Counted from the first letter of the stretch, positions 34,601-56,142 are shown. The stretch: 64,000 nucleotides of DNA from Cheilinus undulatus (GCF_018320785.1 NC_054868.1:46259874-46323873); one strand, 5' to 3'. The notes: generated by a model not told the origin, from the sequence alone. Program-made: numbers and translations.

Positions 34601-37600
34601 TGCCCCCTATTTCACAACCTACACACATGTACTGATAATTCAGCCTTTTGATAAAACCTGCATCAGAAAAAATAAAGGAGATCACTGAAACTGTTTCCTC
34701 TGAAACTTTTCTTTCATTTGTGTCTTTAAGGTCCTGCAAACTGGAAATCTCTCCTCCTGCCCTCCTCTTCACCGTCCCAAACTTCTCTACTCCCTCTTCC
34801 CTCTCTGTCTTCTTGCCCGCTGCTAAACAACCTGCTGAGCTTCGATATCCCTCAAGACTTCCATCTCCCTGATGACCAGTTTGCCTCCCTGAAGCTGCTC
34901 AAACTCCGCAGAGTCGCTGTGGAATCCGCAGTTGAACAGTTTTTATCCCCGCCCTGCAACACACCCAGGAGCATCCAGCACAGTGATGCACCCTGCAGCC
35001 CGGTGATGGCTCATCCACTCCCACTCAGTCTCACACCAAAGATCATGGATTCACCTCATCAGACTGAAGCAGAACAAGCTGCTACTCAATCCAAAAACAT
35101 GTTAATACAACAGCCTTTAAATGAAGAGTCATCCCTCCAACTAGAGTGTCAGACTCCCACCATCTCAACCAAGTCTATGTCTTTGGTACAAGATTGTGTT
35201 GTTCATTCTGTTGATCAATATAAAGAGAAAGAAACTGTAATTCTGAACACTCCTAGTCAGACAGACAGCAGCACAAACAGACTGGCTGACCATCCTGTCA
35301 AATCACATCCTCATATTACCATTGCAGAGAGTCCTGCGGGAAAAGTGAACAATAATGACCTTGTGCAGTCAGATGAACTTCAGATAATCGAGTCATCCAT
35401 CATTTTATTAGACGACCAGACAGATTGTCCGGATAATGTGGAGAATCAGAAGGCTACACATCACCAGACAAAAGCAGAAGATAGATCCATCATCAAAACT
35501 CTTACATTTGATTCCCCTCGACTGAAAACCCCCAGGAAGCTTTCCAGAAAGTTAACAGCACGTAATGAATCTCCTCTGCAGCATGGTAATGTAAAATCTC
35601 CTGCTCAAGACTCAAAAGAATCCCCTGAACGCACCACAAGTCCTGCAAGAGTTCCCAGTGTCCAAACCCAGCTCCTGCTGAGCCCTCTTCTTGCATCAGC
35701 ACCTGGCCGTTTCATCACCCCACATCTTCCCCCATCCTTCACCCCCACCAGCCCCATGCTGCCATCTTTAGGTCCCACCCCCCACCCTGTCCCTGCTTCC
35801 CTCCCTCTGACATCCTCACCTTCAGCCCCAGCCCTCACCCTGCCTCCCCCACACAGCCCGTCCACCCAGAATCTCTCCCCTCCCCCTCTATCTCCCTGTT
35901 TGTCACCCGCTTTTTTCCCTCCCACTCAGCCCACAAACTCCTCCAGAGCTCAGATCCAGGTTTCACATGAGCCGTCACAGGGGGTCGAACCTGCCGCATG
36001 CCTGCCTGTCTCAAATATCCAGGATCAGAACTCAGGTGTGCTTGTTGGAGTGAGGATAGAGGAGACAAAGGAGGAACAAACCATGAGATGTTTACACACA
36101 CTAAAGGTGAAATTAACTTCTTGACTTCATTGTGCATTTTTGAATTATAATAGATGTGTGTGACTGAATCTGATTGCATGTGTGTTTCAGGCCCCAGCAG
36201 GAGGCTGTCTGATGGATGCTTGCTGTCTGACCGGACCCTCAGGTGGTTTGTGTGTAGCGGCAGCAGGAAAGTGGGCGGTGTGTCTGTGGAGCCAAACTGC
36301 AGCTTCTGATTGGAGCCTGACACATACATGGGCCTTCAATGAGGTGAGTGTGATCGTGAATATTTGCAAATGTTTCTTCATTTCAGTGTCTTTTTTTCCA
36401 TTTGTCATGAAAGGATTTTTGTCTTTATTTTATTAAATTAAATCCTCATGAGCAACTCTCAAAGCAGCAACTTCTCTTCCTTGGGCCACACATGATATCA
36501 AAACTCCACACATGGTATCAAAACTCAATTAATTTTATGAAGGGATGCCAGTGCCTGGGTTAAATCTGACCTGTGGCTCCCTTAATGCATGTCATGTCCC
36601 AAACTCTCTGCCAAAAATATCCAATATGCTGATATTTAGAAATTCATTTTAGCCAATATTGATATACAAATATAGTTCAGAACTTAAAATGTTCAAACAA
36701 ATTCAAGAAGAGCAAAGGGACAAGCTTTAAGTCTTTTGTCAACTACAACTGACTAAAGATGTGAGTCAGTAACTTTGTTTCCATGACAAAGATGGGGCAA
36801 AGACTAGGTTAAAAAAGATGATAAAAACTTTGACAAAAGACTAAAACAAGGCTAAAATTACACTACCGAACTGCTGGTTGGCCGAGTGGTAAGGTTGCGC
36901 CCCATGTACGCAGGCGACCCGGGTTCAAGTCTGGCCTTTGGCTCCTTTCCAGCATCTCTCTCATCCCTGATTCCACCTACTGTCCTCCTCTCTCTGGCAT
37001 AAAAGCCAAAAAATATATCTTTAAGACATCTGTGATATTTCTCTGCTCTGCCTGTCATCATTAAAGAGATTGGGTAGAGAGCATTGAAGGTGTCAGCACT
37101 TTCTTCTGTATATTTTAAAGTAATTATAGTAATGATAACACATTAATATGAGTTGTTATTCTAAAGATATATTTTTGCCATTTGATGTTTTTATTTAGAG
37201 AGAAGGGGATAAAGTCAGAAACAGGGATGAGAGAGTGGGGGAGAGACATGTAGGAAAGGAGCCTCAGGCTGGGGTTGAACCCAGACTGCTCCTGTACACG
37301 GGGGCCCGACCTAACCTAACCACTAGACCATCTGCACCCCAATATGAGTGTTTTACATTTACATCAATTTTACAATTCAGTTCATTAAATAAGTTTAAAG
37401 AAAATTATCGTTTTGACTAAAATTAAAGACAGAAATACAGGGCCTTTGTAGGCTTTGTGTTTTTGGTATACACCAGTCTGGTGGCTTTTGTTTCTTTTAA
37501 AGTGTTTCCTCAGTCTCCCTTCAAGAGTTTTGGTGTTTAAGGCAGCTGTGGTGGTTTATTTACTCCCTTTTTCCGGGTGCTATTGAGAACAGAACAGATA

Positions 37601-40600
37601 GATTGTAGGACTGGGCAATAAATCATTTAAATCGATAAATCAGGTTTTTGGAAAATCCAGATTCTGAAACGTGAAAATCCAGATTTTCTGTTAAATCTTT
37701 ACTGCAGTAATACCAAAAGTAAAAGCTACTGTTAGAAGCATTAATTTTATGTTAATTCTGGCAACCCTGTAAACAAAATGATACAATTTTTTCTTAGATA
37801 CTGCTTGTGAAACCACAGTGTTCTCAAACAAAGAAAAACATCCTAATCATTTTTAATAATCATTCACTCTGAATCCTTTTTGTTGAATTTGAAATTGAAA
37901 GTAGTTTGTGATAATGGAGAGATATCAGCATTACTTTGAAACTGATTTCTTTCAGAGCCTGAGTGCTGATGTAAATAACTCTCCATAGTGCACTTTTAAA
38001 GACACGTTTATAGTTCCCACTTCGACCTTTAAAGGAACATTCAGATCAGTTTTGTTACATATTGTTGATGAAAATTAAAAAAAAAACCTGTTTGAGTGTT
38101 TTGTTTTGTTTTTTTCATTTGAAACCCAAAATATCGATTAAAATCGTAAATTGAGGTTATGTGAAAAAAACGGCAATTCAATTTTTTTTAACCTCCACCA
38201 GCCCTAATGGTTTGGTTTCTATTGTTATTTTTTCCCTCTTCCACTTAATCTTTTGCAATTCTAGTGGTTATTTCTCTGAGATAGGTGTAAGAAACCTGGG
38301 TCCACAATTACTCCCCACTTCAGCCCTCTGACATAAACTCCACAAACATACTCATGTTATATATCGGTTGTAAATATTATCAGAAACTGACATCTACCTC
38401 CTGGTGTGTTAATAGACATTAAAAATGACTACAAAGAAATGGTAAATCTCATTACTGATGCCCTGTCCTTTGAAGGTCATGAAGAGATGTCGGTGTTAAT
38501 TTCACCACTTTCTTAACTAGTTAAAAATCCTCACAGGGACTTTTAAGAAAAATCTTTGCAGCAAGCTGGATTAAATTCATAGATCAAAAGCAGTGTAAAC
38601 TACCAACACATTATCACCTTTTTCTTGTCAATGGATTCAGCATTTAGTATTTCTTGAATTAGAGGTGATACTCTCTTTAATGGCAAACGTCTGTCCTGGC
38701 AGACATAAAATTTACGCCTTATGTTGTTTGCAGCCTGTGATCAATGTGTTTCCTGTCCCGGATACTGCTGGCCTCATTTGTGTGACTCTTGGTCAGCTGG
38801 AGATCAGAGAAGTCAGGTAAATACAACACTCTCTCTCAGCAAAGTTTCTGTATAAAAATGTAAGTGTGTTGTGAATTTAGGCAGTTATTTCAGTAGGCAC
38901 TAAAGGAGGGGTGTTCAAACTACAGTCCACAAGCCAACTGTGGCCCATTGTCCATTTGAAATTGTCATGCAGTAAATTATGAAAAAAAGACCCTCGTTAG
39001 GACATAAAACTTGTGCTTGACTGTATTATGCTTCTTTGTGTGTAATGCGTTTGTGTGTACAGGGTGCTGTGGGGCTCCAGCCTCTCTCAGGCCTTGCTCT
39101 ATGCGGGCCTCGTCCAGGCTGTGGTGTGTTTGTCGGGGTCCAGAGTGGTCACGTCCTCTCCCTCAGTGTGTGGCTCCACCCTGCAGGTGTTCACACTCTC
39201 AGACAGTGGAAGGTAACACAGAATTGTTGTGGTTTTTTTCTGTTAGTCTTAGTTCAGACCGTATACACTCAGTGTCTCCTCTGTCTCGCAGCTCATGGAG
39301 TGCTCAGCCTCTGGCGCCCCCTGGTGTTTGTGTCGGGGCTCTCGCTCCAGTGAACGGACTCTCAGACGCTCTGATTGGCACAGATGAGGCTGGGCGTCTC
39401 TTTATTTGGTAAGAACGATGGTGACAAATATATTATCATGTTATTTCCAATACGATCTTGCTGCATCACCCCCATTAAACATTTGGTGGTATCTAGATAT
39501 TGTTTCAGCTCTTACTGTTAACTGACTTGGTCCAAATTTGCTTTTGTAAAGATTTGAGTAAATTTGTGCCAATTAATAAATCGAAACAAATGAAATCACT
39601 CACGGTACACAAAAGCAAAACATACCTGTGCAAATAAATAAATGTACAAATAATTCTGATGGTTAATTTACTAATGTCTGTCTTATTTTTCTCTCTATGA
39701 CCAATTTAATTTTTTTTACAGTACAAAACTTCAAAATTCCTCAAATTTCCTTTCTTTCTCTAAGGTGAAGTTTGACATTTTTCAGATGTTGAGTTTTTTT
39801 TGTCCATCAGTAAACTGAAAAAGGGAATTCATCATTCAAAATTGAACTAAGTCAGCTGAAAAAACTAGACTTTTAAGATAAAAATTCTTTTCATGTAGCA
39901 CAAATGTCCTCCTAAGGGAGGCTTCCCCCAGCCTTTAGAGGGGGTGAGTACTTTAGAGTAGAGCCTCTTCTCTTTGGTGTCTGTAGGAGCTGGTTGAAGT
40001 GATTCTGGCATGTGGCTATGAGGCCCTCTGGTGCTCTTCCTTTGGAAGTTTCAGTAAAGTCCAACTGGGATGCAGAGTTAATTTCACCTACTAAAACTAT
40101 GACAAAAAAATGTTTGTCTGTGAGCTTTTTTCCTTGACAAAGACAAGAGTAAGATTAGCCAAAATACACTCACCAGTCACTTTATTAGGTACACCTTGCT
40201 AGTACTGGGTTCGACCACTTTTTGCCTTCAGAACTGCTTCAGTTCTTCATGGCATAGTTTCAACAAGGTTTTGGAAACATTTTCCATGACAGCATCACAT
40301 TTACTGCAAATTTTCGGCTGCACATCCATGATGCAAATCTCCTATTCCACCACATCCCAAAGGTGCTTTGTTTGATTCAGATCCTGCTGGAAGCAGCCAT
40401 CAGAAGGTTAGACTGTGGTCGTGAAGTGTTGGACATGGTACTCATGTAGGCTGCGGCGTTTAAACGATGCTCGATTGGTACTAAGGGGCTAAAAGCACTG
40501 GCATTAGCATTGATTTAAATGTCAAACATGTCAAAACCAGCGTTTTAATGTTTGTTTCTGCATCACAGGAATTTAAAGACAGGACAGCTGCTGAACAGAA

Positions 40601-41249
40601 TCGCTCTCACAGACAGTTTATCACAAACTGCCTGCCTCAGAGGATTCTCCTACTGCGTATGTCCTCTTGTTTTATTCATTTATCACTCTACCAGTGACTT
40701 CCTGTCTCAGATTATTTTACGCGTGTGCTTTTTGTTTGTCGTTGCACAGGGAGTGTTATTTGTCCTGCTGCAGCATCACTTCCTCAGTTCCATGGAGGAA
40801 GAAGAAAGAAACGACAAAGAAAAAGGTTCAGAGGAGGAGAAGAGGACTGTCCTGTTCTCTTTGGTTGCTGTAAACCCTCTGAATGGAAAATCTGTCCTGG
40901 CGACTCGGCTGTATCCGCCCAAAGCGTGGTCCGGCAGGTGAAACAAGGACAAGAAGTGTGTTGCTACATCTCTTAATTTGTTAAAGTGATGCTCACACCA
41001 AAAATGTTGTTTTACAGGCTGTGTGAAGCCGACGCTAGCGGCTCCAGCGTGGTGGGCCTGAGTCAGAGCGGTTGTGTTTGTGTGTGGGAACTCGGACATT
41101 GCGGAGGTTCAAGGATGCTGTGGTGTCCCGAGAGAGAAGGCTGGCAGCTGGCTCGATGGGGTGGAGGAGGCACGCTGCTGACTGGACATCACAACGGAGA
41201 TGTTAGTTTACACTGCTGCAGCATCATCCAAGACTGTATTATCAAATAA
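28653..41249 (+). CDS. palb2: partner and localizer of BRCA2 (PALB2), 12 coding exons
   Basis: Nuclear scaffold linking BRCA1 to BRCA2/RAD51 in homologous-recombination repair. Exons: 28653-28730, 28818-28877, 28960-29146, 30542-32011, 34731-36106, 36191-36343, 38734-38816, 39063-39212, 39292-39408, 40569-40656, 40750-40937, 41018-41249. All are GT-AG; the sum is 4,182 nt (1,393 aa; human 1,186). Residues 24-65 form the N-terminal coiled coil ([20 protein letters not shown]), the BRCA1/self-interaction region. Residues 358-390 are the ChAM nucleosome-binding motif ([20 protein letters not shown]). Basic AT-hook-like runs ([27 protein letters not shown]) follow it. Exon 5 has [16 protein letters not shown], as in human. 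Exons 6-12 encode the BRCA2-binding WD40 propeller ([18 protein letters not shown][19 protein letters not shown]; [23 protein letters not shown]). The large exon 4 (1,470 nt) matches mammalian architecture. The long proline/serine-rich stretch in exon 5 explains the extra length. Confidence 0.96.
29147..30541. other. palb2 intron 3, nothing recognised
   Basis: AT-rich intron with no defined mobile element or RNA gene. Confidence 0.4.
32012..34730. other. palb2 intron 4, transposon debris
   Basis: Largest palb2 intron. 32,460-33,240 has 'ggatccttcc' blocks repeated in both orientations, suggesting a decayed DNA element. Near 33,366, aggactggactggcaatatg with ggtgggccggtgcac looks like a short dispersed repeat. 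No gene or intact element was found. Confidence 0.4.
36868..37065 (+). repeat. tRNA-derived SINE, copy 2
   Basis: In palb2 intron 6: head ctggttggccgagtggtaag (A box, tRNA-like GGCCGAGTGGT) and cgacccgggttcaagtctgg (B box GGTTCAAGTC), then a body with ggctcctttccagc, ctctctcatccctg and gcataaaagcc. It is a clear Pol III head but not a functional tRNA: there is no acceptor stem closure. Confidence 0.8.
37180..37345 (-). repeat. tRNA-derived SINE, copy 3 (reverse)
   Basis: On the minus strand it reads ggggtgcagatggtctagtg, gttaggtt, a B box in tctgggttcaaccccagcct, then gaggctcctttcctacatgt and ctctctcatccctg. It is head-to-tail inverted relative to copy 2, about 115 bp away. Confidence 0.75.
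37605..38210. repeat. hAT-like MITE candidate
   Basis: taggactgggcaataaatca on the left and accagcccta on the right are complementary ends of the TAGGGCTGG type, with 'tcgattaaaatcg'-like inner segments. Flanking 8-mers do not match, so the insertion boundaries are unproven. It lies in palb2 intron 6. Confidence 0.45.
39409..40568. other. palb2 intron 9 with a dispersed repeat
   Basis: Around 40,168-40,440 the run actcaccagtcactttatta, ggtacacctt and later cctattccaccacatcccaa with ttcagatcctgctggaagca is a common fish mobile-element end. The rest shows nothing recognisable. Confidence 0.5.
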
Positions 41250-41721
41250 GATAAATGTTTACATGAAGATTTTAACACGGCTTCTGTTTAGAAACATCTT
41301 TTAAAATCTCTCTTTACATTTAAACCTCAACGATTCATAAAGAGGGTCTGTGGCATCTGTCAAGATTTTTATCTTCATCTTATCGTCAGCTTTCACTTCC
41401 AGGAGTGTTTCTCTTTTCTCTGGGCCATCACACTGCTAAAAGAAAGACGTTTATTTACTGTTAACTGGTTATTTTTAATCATTCAGTTGAAAAAGTTCAA
41501 TCATTTTTTACTGAATTTGTGCTTAAATGGTTTAAGAGCACAGCTGCTTTTGTGGAAATGTCCACCTGATGGTGGATTTTCAGTTTTAGACTACTGTGAC
41601 TGAAAACCACTGCTGTTTTATCACTGCTGATGTTTTGACTGTTTCCTACTGTGTTTGCATGTATTATTTTTCATGTATTTAAAAAAAAAAGGTTTGCCAG
41701 AGTTTGTTTTATATATTGAAC

Positions 41722-41727
41722 ATTAAA
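41722..41727 (+). terminator. possible palb2 polyadenylation signal
   Basis: ATTAAA variant about 470 bp after the palb2 stop and 65 bp before the Tc1 insertion. No AATAAA stands between. Confidence 0.45.
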
Positions 41728-41789
41728 CGCTTGTGTATTCTGACATATTTTTTGGCTACTTCTATGTGACTTTTATTTTTACATGCATA

Positions 41790-43104
41790 TACAGTGCCTA
41801 TAAAAAAGATACATCCCCTTGGATAGTTTAATGTTGTATTAGTTTTATAAACCAATAACTGTCAATATAATTTAGCTTTTTCACAAAAAAACCTCTTTAT
41901 TGTCTGTGTGAAAGCAGATTTCTACAAAGTAATGTGAATTAAGTAAAAGTATGTAATGTAAAGTAAGTGACTGCATAAATATTCAACCCCTTTAAAGTGG
42001 CTGACCTAATTTAACAGAGGTCCAGCCAATTAGTGCTAGTAGTCTCACAGCTAGGGAAATGAGGATCGCCTAAGTGCAGTGAATGTGTCTGAAGTGATTG
42101 TAGCATAAAGACACCTGTGTCTGGAAAGTCCAGTCACTGGTTAATCAGTATCCCTGGCTACCATTACACCAGGAATACGAAAGAACACTCCAAGCAACTC
42201 AGAGAAAAGGTTATTGAAAAGTATAAGTCAGGAGATGGATGCAATAAAATTCCAAGGCACTTGAACATCCCCCAGAGTTCAGTTAAATCTACCATGAAGA
42301 AATGGAAGGAAATAGACCGAGTGACCGTGCAAGAAGAAGACTAATGAGAGGCCAACAAGACACCTATGACTACTCTGAAGGAGTTACAAGCTTCAGCAGC
42401 TGAGATGGGAGAAACTCTACATACAACTTTAGTTCAGGTTTTTCACCAGTCAAAGCTTCATGGGAAAGTGGCAAAGCGGAAGCCACTGTTCGAAAAAACA
42501 TAATAAATCTCAATTCGATTTCACCAAAAGGCATGAGGGAGACTCCCTGGTCAAGTGGAAGAAAGTTCTTTGGTCTGATGAGACCAAAATGCTGCATTTT
42601 GGCCACCAGACAAGATGCTACATCACTACACATCACCACAAACATACCATCCACACTGTGAGGTACGGTGGTGGCAGCATCATGCTGTGGGGATGCTTCT
42701 AGGCAGCTGGCCCTGGAAGGCTTGTAAAGGTAGAGAGCTTAGGAGATTTCTTTTCCAGCAAGACAATGACCTGAAACACAGCGAAAGCTACACAGAAATG
42801 GTTTAAAGACAACAAGGTGACAGAGGGGAATGGCATAAAATTGCAGTGTCAAGATGTGCAAACCTGATGGAGACCTATCCACACAGACTCAGTGCTGTGA
42901 TTGCAGCCAAAGGTGCATCCACTGCCTTGAGAGAGTGAATATTTATGTAGTCACTTATTTTAAATGTTTTTATTTGACAATACATCTTAGAAATTTGTTT
43001 TCACTTTGACATGAGTTTTTAGTTTTTCCACAACAAGGCTAAATTATATCAACCATGAGAGGGTAAAAAATCCAAGGGGATGAATACTTTTTATAGGCAC
43101 TGTA
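41790..43104 (+). mobile_element. Tc1-type element with both ends, broken transposase
   Basis: TA duplications (41,790-91 and 43,103-04) bracket 1,311 bp with inverted ends: cagtgcctataaaaaagata on the left, and the complement of the right end reads cagtgcctataaaaagtatt, both followed by atccccttgga. The plus-strand transposase is split. SSHWLISIPGYHYT, EKVIEKYKSGDGCNKI and LNIPQSSVKSTMKKW (helix-turn-helix) lie at 42,117-42,344; KVLWSDETKMLHFGHQT and VRYGGGSIMLWGCF (DDE core) are in another frame at 42,460-42,702; then FQQDNDLKH is in a third. It is inactive. It sits between the convergent 3' ends of palb2 and plk1 and is related to the copy at 1,785-2,530. Confidence 0.92.
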
Positions 43105-43413
43105 AGCAGCAGCTTCTTCTAGATCAGTGATCTTAACCAGATTGTTTTACTTTCACTTGTATTTTAAAGATCATGTATTAAGGGGCGAAATATCTTTGAA
43201 ATTCAAGTGGACCAACATTATCCTCTCACTAAAAGCTCAATTTAAAGGCCATCACTGTGCTTGTATAAGTTGACCTGGTTAAGAAAGTAAAAGCCATGTT
43301 AAAGCCAACCCTTTATCCTCAGTCAAGACCAAAAAAAAAACCTATATTAAAGATTGTGGTAGTATATTCACAGACACAAATGAGAACATCAGTTTGTCTT
43401 GTTCAAAAGAATC

Positions 43414-43419
43414 TTTATT
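43414..43419 (-). terminator. plk1 polyadenylation signal
   Basis: AATAAA on the minus strand (tttatt on the plus strand), about 690 bp after the plk1 stop. Confidence 0.55.
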
Positions 43420-44109
43420 TAAACTTGGGTAAAATTCAATCATTTTTACAACATGTATGAATATTCAGCAGTATGTACAGGTCTGTACATGTTGAAAAAG
43501 ACATCTAAAATATACTTAAAAAGTGTTAAAAGAAGCTAGAGGAGGAAAACAATGTACATGATGAAGACGTATTAACATGGTCCATCTCTCTACAGACAAC
43601 ACAGATAAAACAGACAAAACTAGAGAAGTGACCAGGGAAACTCGCCCCCATTCACACAGCCGATCTGAGCTTCAACAACGACACGCCTGTCCACTCAGCT
43701 TCAAACACACGAATGATTCAAGAACAAATGCAAACAAGCATCAAGAACCAGAGAATGATTCTGAACACCAGGAACCACAACATTTATATTGTTTCCATCT
43801 GGACTTATTTAAATGTACAGGAATAGCTCGTCTGCTTCGTTGTAGGGGTCAGCTGTCAAAGATTGCTTCAATGTGAATGTGTCAGTTTAGTCAAGCTTCA
43901 TTAAGAAAGTTGAGAAGGGATCTGACTGACTGCAGAAGAAAAATAAAAACGGGATTCTATAGAAGGAATAATCTCTATTGTACAAATCAAGGCCAATAAA
44001 AATCATTTACACCCAACCAATGAATAAAATATGAAGAATCTGAGGGTCTGTCGTTCTCAGAGGCTGGCAGGCAGGGAGAAGTGGTCAGAGAATTAAGAGT
44101 GATTTTGAC

Positions 44110-53296
<9,187 letters not shown>

Positions 53297-53440
53297 TTTG
53301 GATTAAATTGGTGTTCGGCGTTTGTAAAATAAGCTTTTAAAAGCAATTCGAAGTATCTGCAATATCTTTAAATGGTCAACAATTGTTAACCGACGTCAGT
53401 TTAGCCCTGAACGCTAGCTTCTTCGCTTGCACTGGATAAT

Positions 53441-53790
53441 TCAAATCAAAACTACCGTAAACCGCATTTAACGTGAACGACTATCAAAGCTTTATTCTAA
53501 CATTAAAAATACAACGCTTTTGAATCTCAAAATTCATAAAAACCTGAGGCAGACATGAAAACAATCGCCAGACTCGTCCCTCGGTGGTTGCGGCGTTATC
53601 CCGTTCTGCCTTTTGACAACAGTCATCAGCACAAGTTTAAAATGCTGCCTCGGTCGTTACGGCGCTCTGTGATTGGTCGGCTCGATTTGAATTCCGTGGC
53701 GGTGCAGCTAAGCATTGTGGGAAGATCAGTGCAAATGTGGCCAATCACTGACCGAGAAAGGCATATCCTACGTTGTGATTGGCTGAGTGT
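53441..53790 (-). promoter_or_regulatory. plk1 promoter candidate with CCAAT boxes
   Basis: Upstream of the plk1 start there are three CCAAT boxes: minus strand at 53,672-53,676 and 53,778-53,782 (attgg on the plus strand), and plus strand at 53,741-53,745. TTTGAA hexamers, the CHR core, occur on the minus strand at 53,441-53,446 and on the plus strand at 53,686-53,691. Multiple CCAAT boxes plus a CHR are the known G2/M promoter logic of mammalian PLK1 (NF-Y with DREAM/MuvB). Which TTTGAA is functional, if any, is inference, and the transcription start is not visible. Confidence 0.45.
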
Positions 53791-53799
53791 TTGTTGCTG

Positions 53800-54585
53800 G
53801 TTGGTGAGCTTTTCCTGGTGCGCAAGACTGACGGGAAATGTAGTGGGAATGGTATTTAAACAGTTGTTAGCGCGGAAGTTGTGGTCAAATAAGATTTTTT
53901 CCCCACTTGTTTACCCAAGCAAAAGGTCTAAGTATATTGTATACATAGCTAAGTTACAATTTTGATAAAACATGCTCATTAAAACAGACCATTTGTCATA
54001 TTACGTGCCTGACTTATGGGAAATTAAGCTAACCTAGGATAGTTTGTATCGAAAAGTCTCTGAATAGAGTTACGTTTTTCTACAGTTTTTTTTTATAGTA
54101 GTAGTGTTAATGGTTTTGTAACAGCTATAATTTGACAAAGAAATTCTTTTCAAATTTCAACATAAAATATAAAATTTTCCTTACATTTATTAAATTCATA
54201 TCTTAGAAATGCTGTGTGTATCTTTGTAGCTGGAACATGTTTTCATCTTATTACACCAGTACAATTCAGATACTTAGCCTATTTAGACATGATGTCACAC
54301 TGCATGCTCATTATGCCACAGTAACTTTTATTTAATTCCTCAAGGAAATGTTTATGCTGTCACTTAACTGAACTTTTGGTACAAATGTAATATAGACCAC
54401 TTTAAATAGGCGTAACATTTCTTTGGCTGATGAGCCACAGGAACTGTTTTTTGAATTGGCAAAGGTGTTGTTTATTTTCCTGTCAGTGAGGGGCAGCATT
54501 TCCCAAATTCACTGTGACAGATTTACATTCAGACCCCCTTAACTTATTTTTTTGTTTTTATTTTTTACTTTTTTAAATTGTTATT
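53800..54585. other. intergenic upstream of plk1
   Basis: AT-rich, nothing recognised. The frame at 53,555-53,965 runs through promoter sequence and has no domain. Confidence 0.4.
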
Positions 54586-54589
54586 GTTA

Positions 54590-55055
54590 AGGCTTTCACA
54601 TGGAGGTTTTTTGCAAACTCCAAGTAGACATTCATGTGTCTAGAGCCCGTCACCCTGCCATATGGCTCAGATCTTTAGAGGACTCTATGGAGCTTAGTCA
54701 GAGTGGCCATCAGGCTCTTAGTCACCTCTCATACTAAGGCCCTTCTCCAATAGCTCAGGTTTGCCAAGTGACCAGCTCTTGGAAGAGTCCTAGTTGGGCC
54801 AAACTTCTTCCATTTGAGAATTATGGAGACCAGTTTCAAGTGTTGTTGCAACGGGTCTGAATACCTGTGTCAGTGTGATATGTCAATTTTTTTTTTGTTC
54901 ATAACTTTGCAAAAGAAATTCTAAAATCCTGTTTTCACTTTGTCATGATGGGGTACTGAGTATAGCTGAAAACATTATTTTCAAATGCAGCATCAGGCTG
55001 CAACATTGAAAGAGGTGGTCTGAATACTTTCTGAATGCACTATATGACTAGCTTC
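54590..55055 (-). mobile_element. Tc1 remnant with one terminus
   Basis: The complement of the right edge reads agtgcattcagaaagtattc followed by agaccacc, a classic salmonid/cyprinid Tc1 end. Inside, ttttcactttgtcatgatgg and gttgggccaaacttcttcca are typical of Tc1 flanks and transposase DNA, with no open frame left. Confidence 0.65.
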
Positions 55056-55059
55056 TATA

Positions 55060-56100
55060 TGAAATTGACCTCTGTTCCATGAATATGTCATTCAGTTTTT
55101 ACTCCATTTACCACATAGTACTTGGTATTCACTATGATAACTTACCTTATTTTTGATGTCTTTTATTTTATCAGGATAAACGACTAATGGTACATTAAAT
55201 GGAACATTAAAGTTAAGGGAGAAAACTTGCATATGTTTTTTGCCCCAGTTTTTTATTAAAAAGCTGTTGTTGACCTTTGTGTTCTACTGTTAGGCCAGTT
55301 TTACTGTTTTAGTTCCTGAATTAACATGGTAAAATAGTGGAATAAACATTACTTGATCAATTCACCTGAGCACAATGTTATTTTTCAGCATTAATGCTGA
55401 ATGTTGACAGTACAAAGCTAATTTAATTTCTTTCAGTTACCCCACAGGTGTAAGACAGCACAACCAAAAGAAGAAAAAGATAAACAGTACAAAATCTTGA
55501 AAACGAAACATCTCCCTTTTCATCAATACCACTGTTATAGAGATTTTTTTGTGATACCTTCCTGTTTGACATCGTGATCTCAGATCTCCTTTACCTTATG
55601 TGAGGGGTTTTGTGTAAACAAGAACATTCATTTATTTGTAAATCAGGCCTAACATGAGGATTAAGTGGAGAAAGGTGAGAGGGGGAATACGTGATGAAGA
55701 AAGGACTAAAAATTGAAAAACCATAAGATCCGTGGGTTTATCCTCTTTGTTCCATGCACTTCACAGCATGTGTTTTTTTGGAGTGTTAGTGGGTGTCTAT
55801 GTTTATTTACCATCACAAACTGCTCAGCTCCTGTGGCTTTATACAAAGGGAACAGCTATTTTTATGAAGCACTGGCTGATTTGAATATTCCCTACTTGTA
55901 TTCACTGGAGCTAACAATGGCAACTGACGTCCATCATTATGACTATGACAAACAAGGAACAAAAATAGATCAGTTACTGGGTGTTTGGATTTATTTTTTT
56001 ATACCCATAATAACAAGTACACAAATTTTACTTTTAATCAAGTGCTGTACTTCTTTGTTTTTTGAGGAACTTAAGTGAGGAAAGAATAAAACAAAGCAGC
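55060..56100. other. intergenic, nothing recognised
   Basis: AT-rich. A 121-codon frame at 55,713-56,078 is hydrophobic at both ends but has no recognised family, neighbour exon or promoter. Confidence 0.4.
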
Positions 56101-56108
56101 AACCACAG

Positions 56109-56139
<31 letters not shown>

Positions 56140-56142
56140 TTT
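56109..56142. repeat. (TTTA)n microsatellite
   Basis: Eight or so ATTT units in a row. Confidence 0.9.

Noticed and set aside
35605-35925. Minus-strand 106-codon glycine-rich frame
   Set aside because: Shadow of the proline-rich part of palb2 exon 5.
36868-37065. A functional tRNA gene
   Set aside because: A and B boxes are present but the cloverleaf does not close and the body continues as a SINE shared with two other loci.
43577-43876. 99-codon plus-strand frame
   Set aside because: Lies within the probable plk1 3' UTR on the opposite strand; no domain.
53555-53965. Plus-strand 136-codon frame upstream of plk1
   Set aside because: Runs through CCAAT-rich promoter sequence, has no recognised domain and no downstream exon.
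55713-56078. 121-codon frame with hydrophobic segments
   Set aside because: No family resemblance, no promoter or splice partner; AT-rich chance frame more likely.
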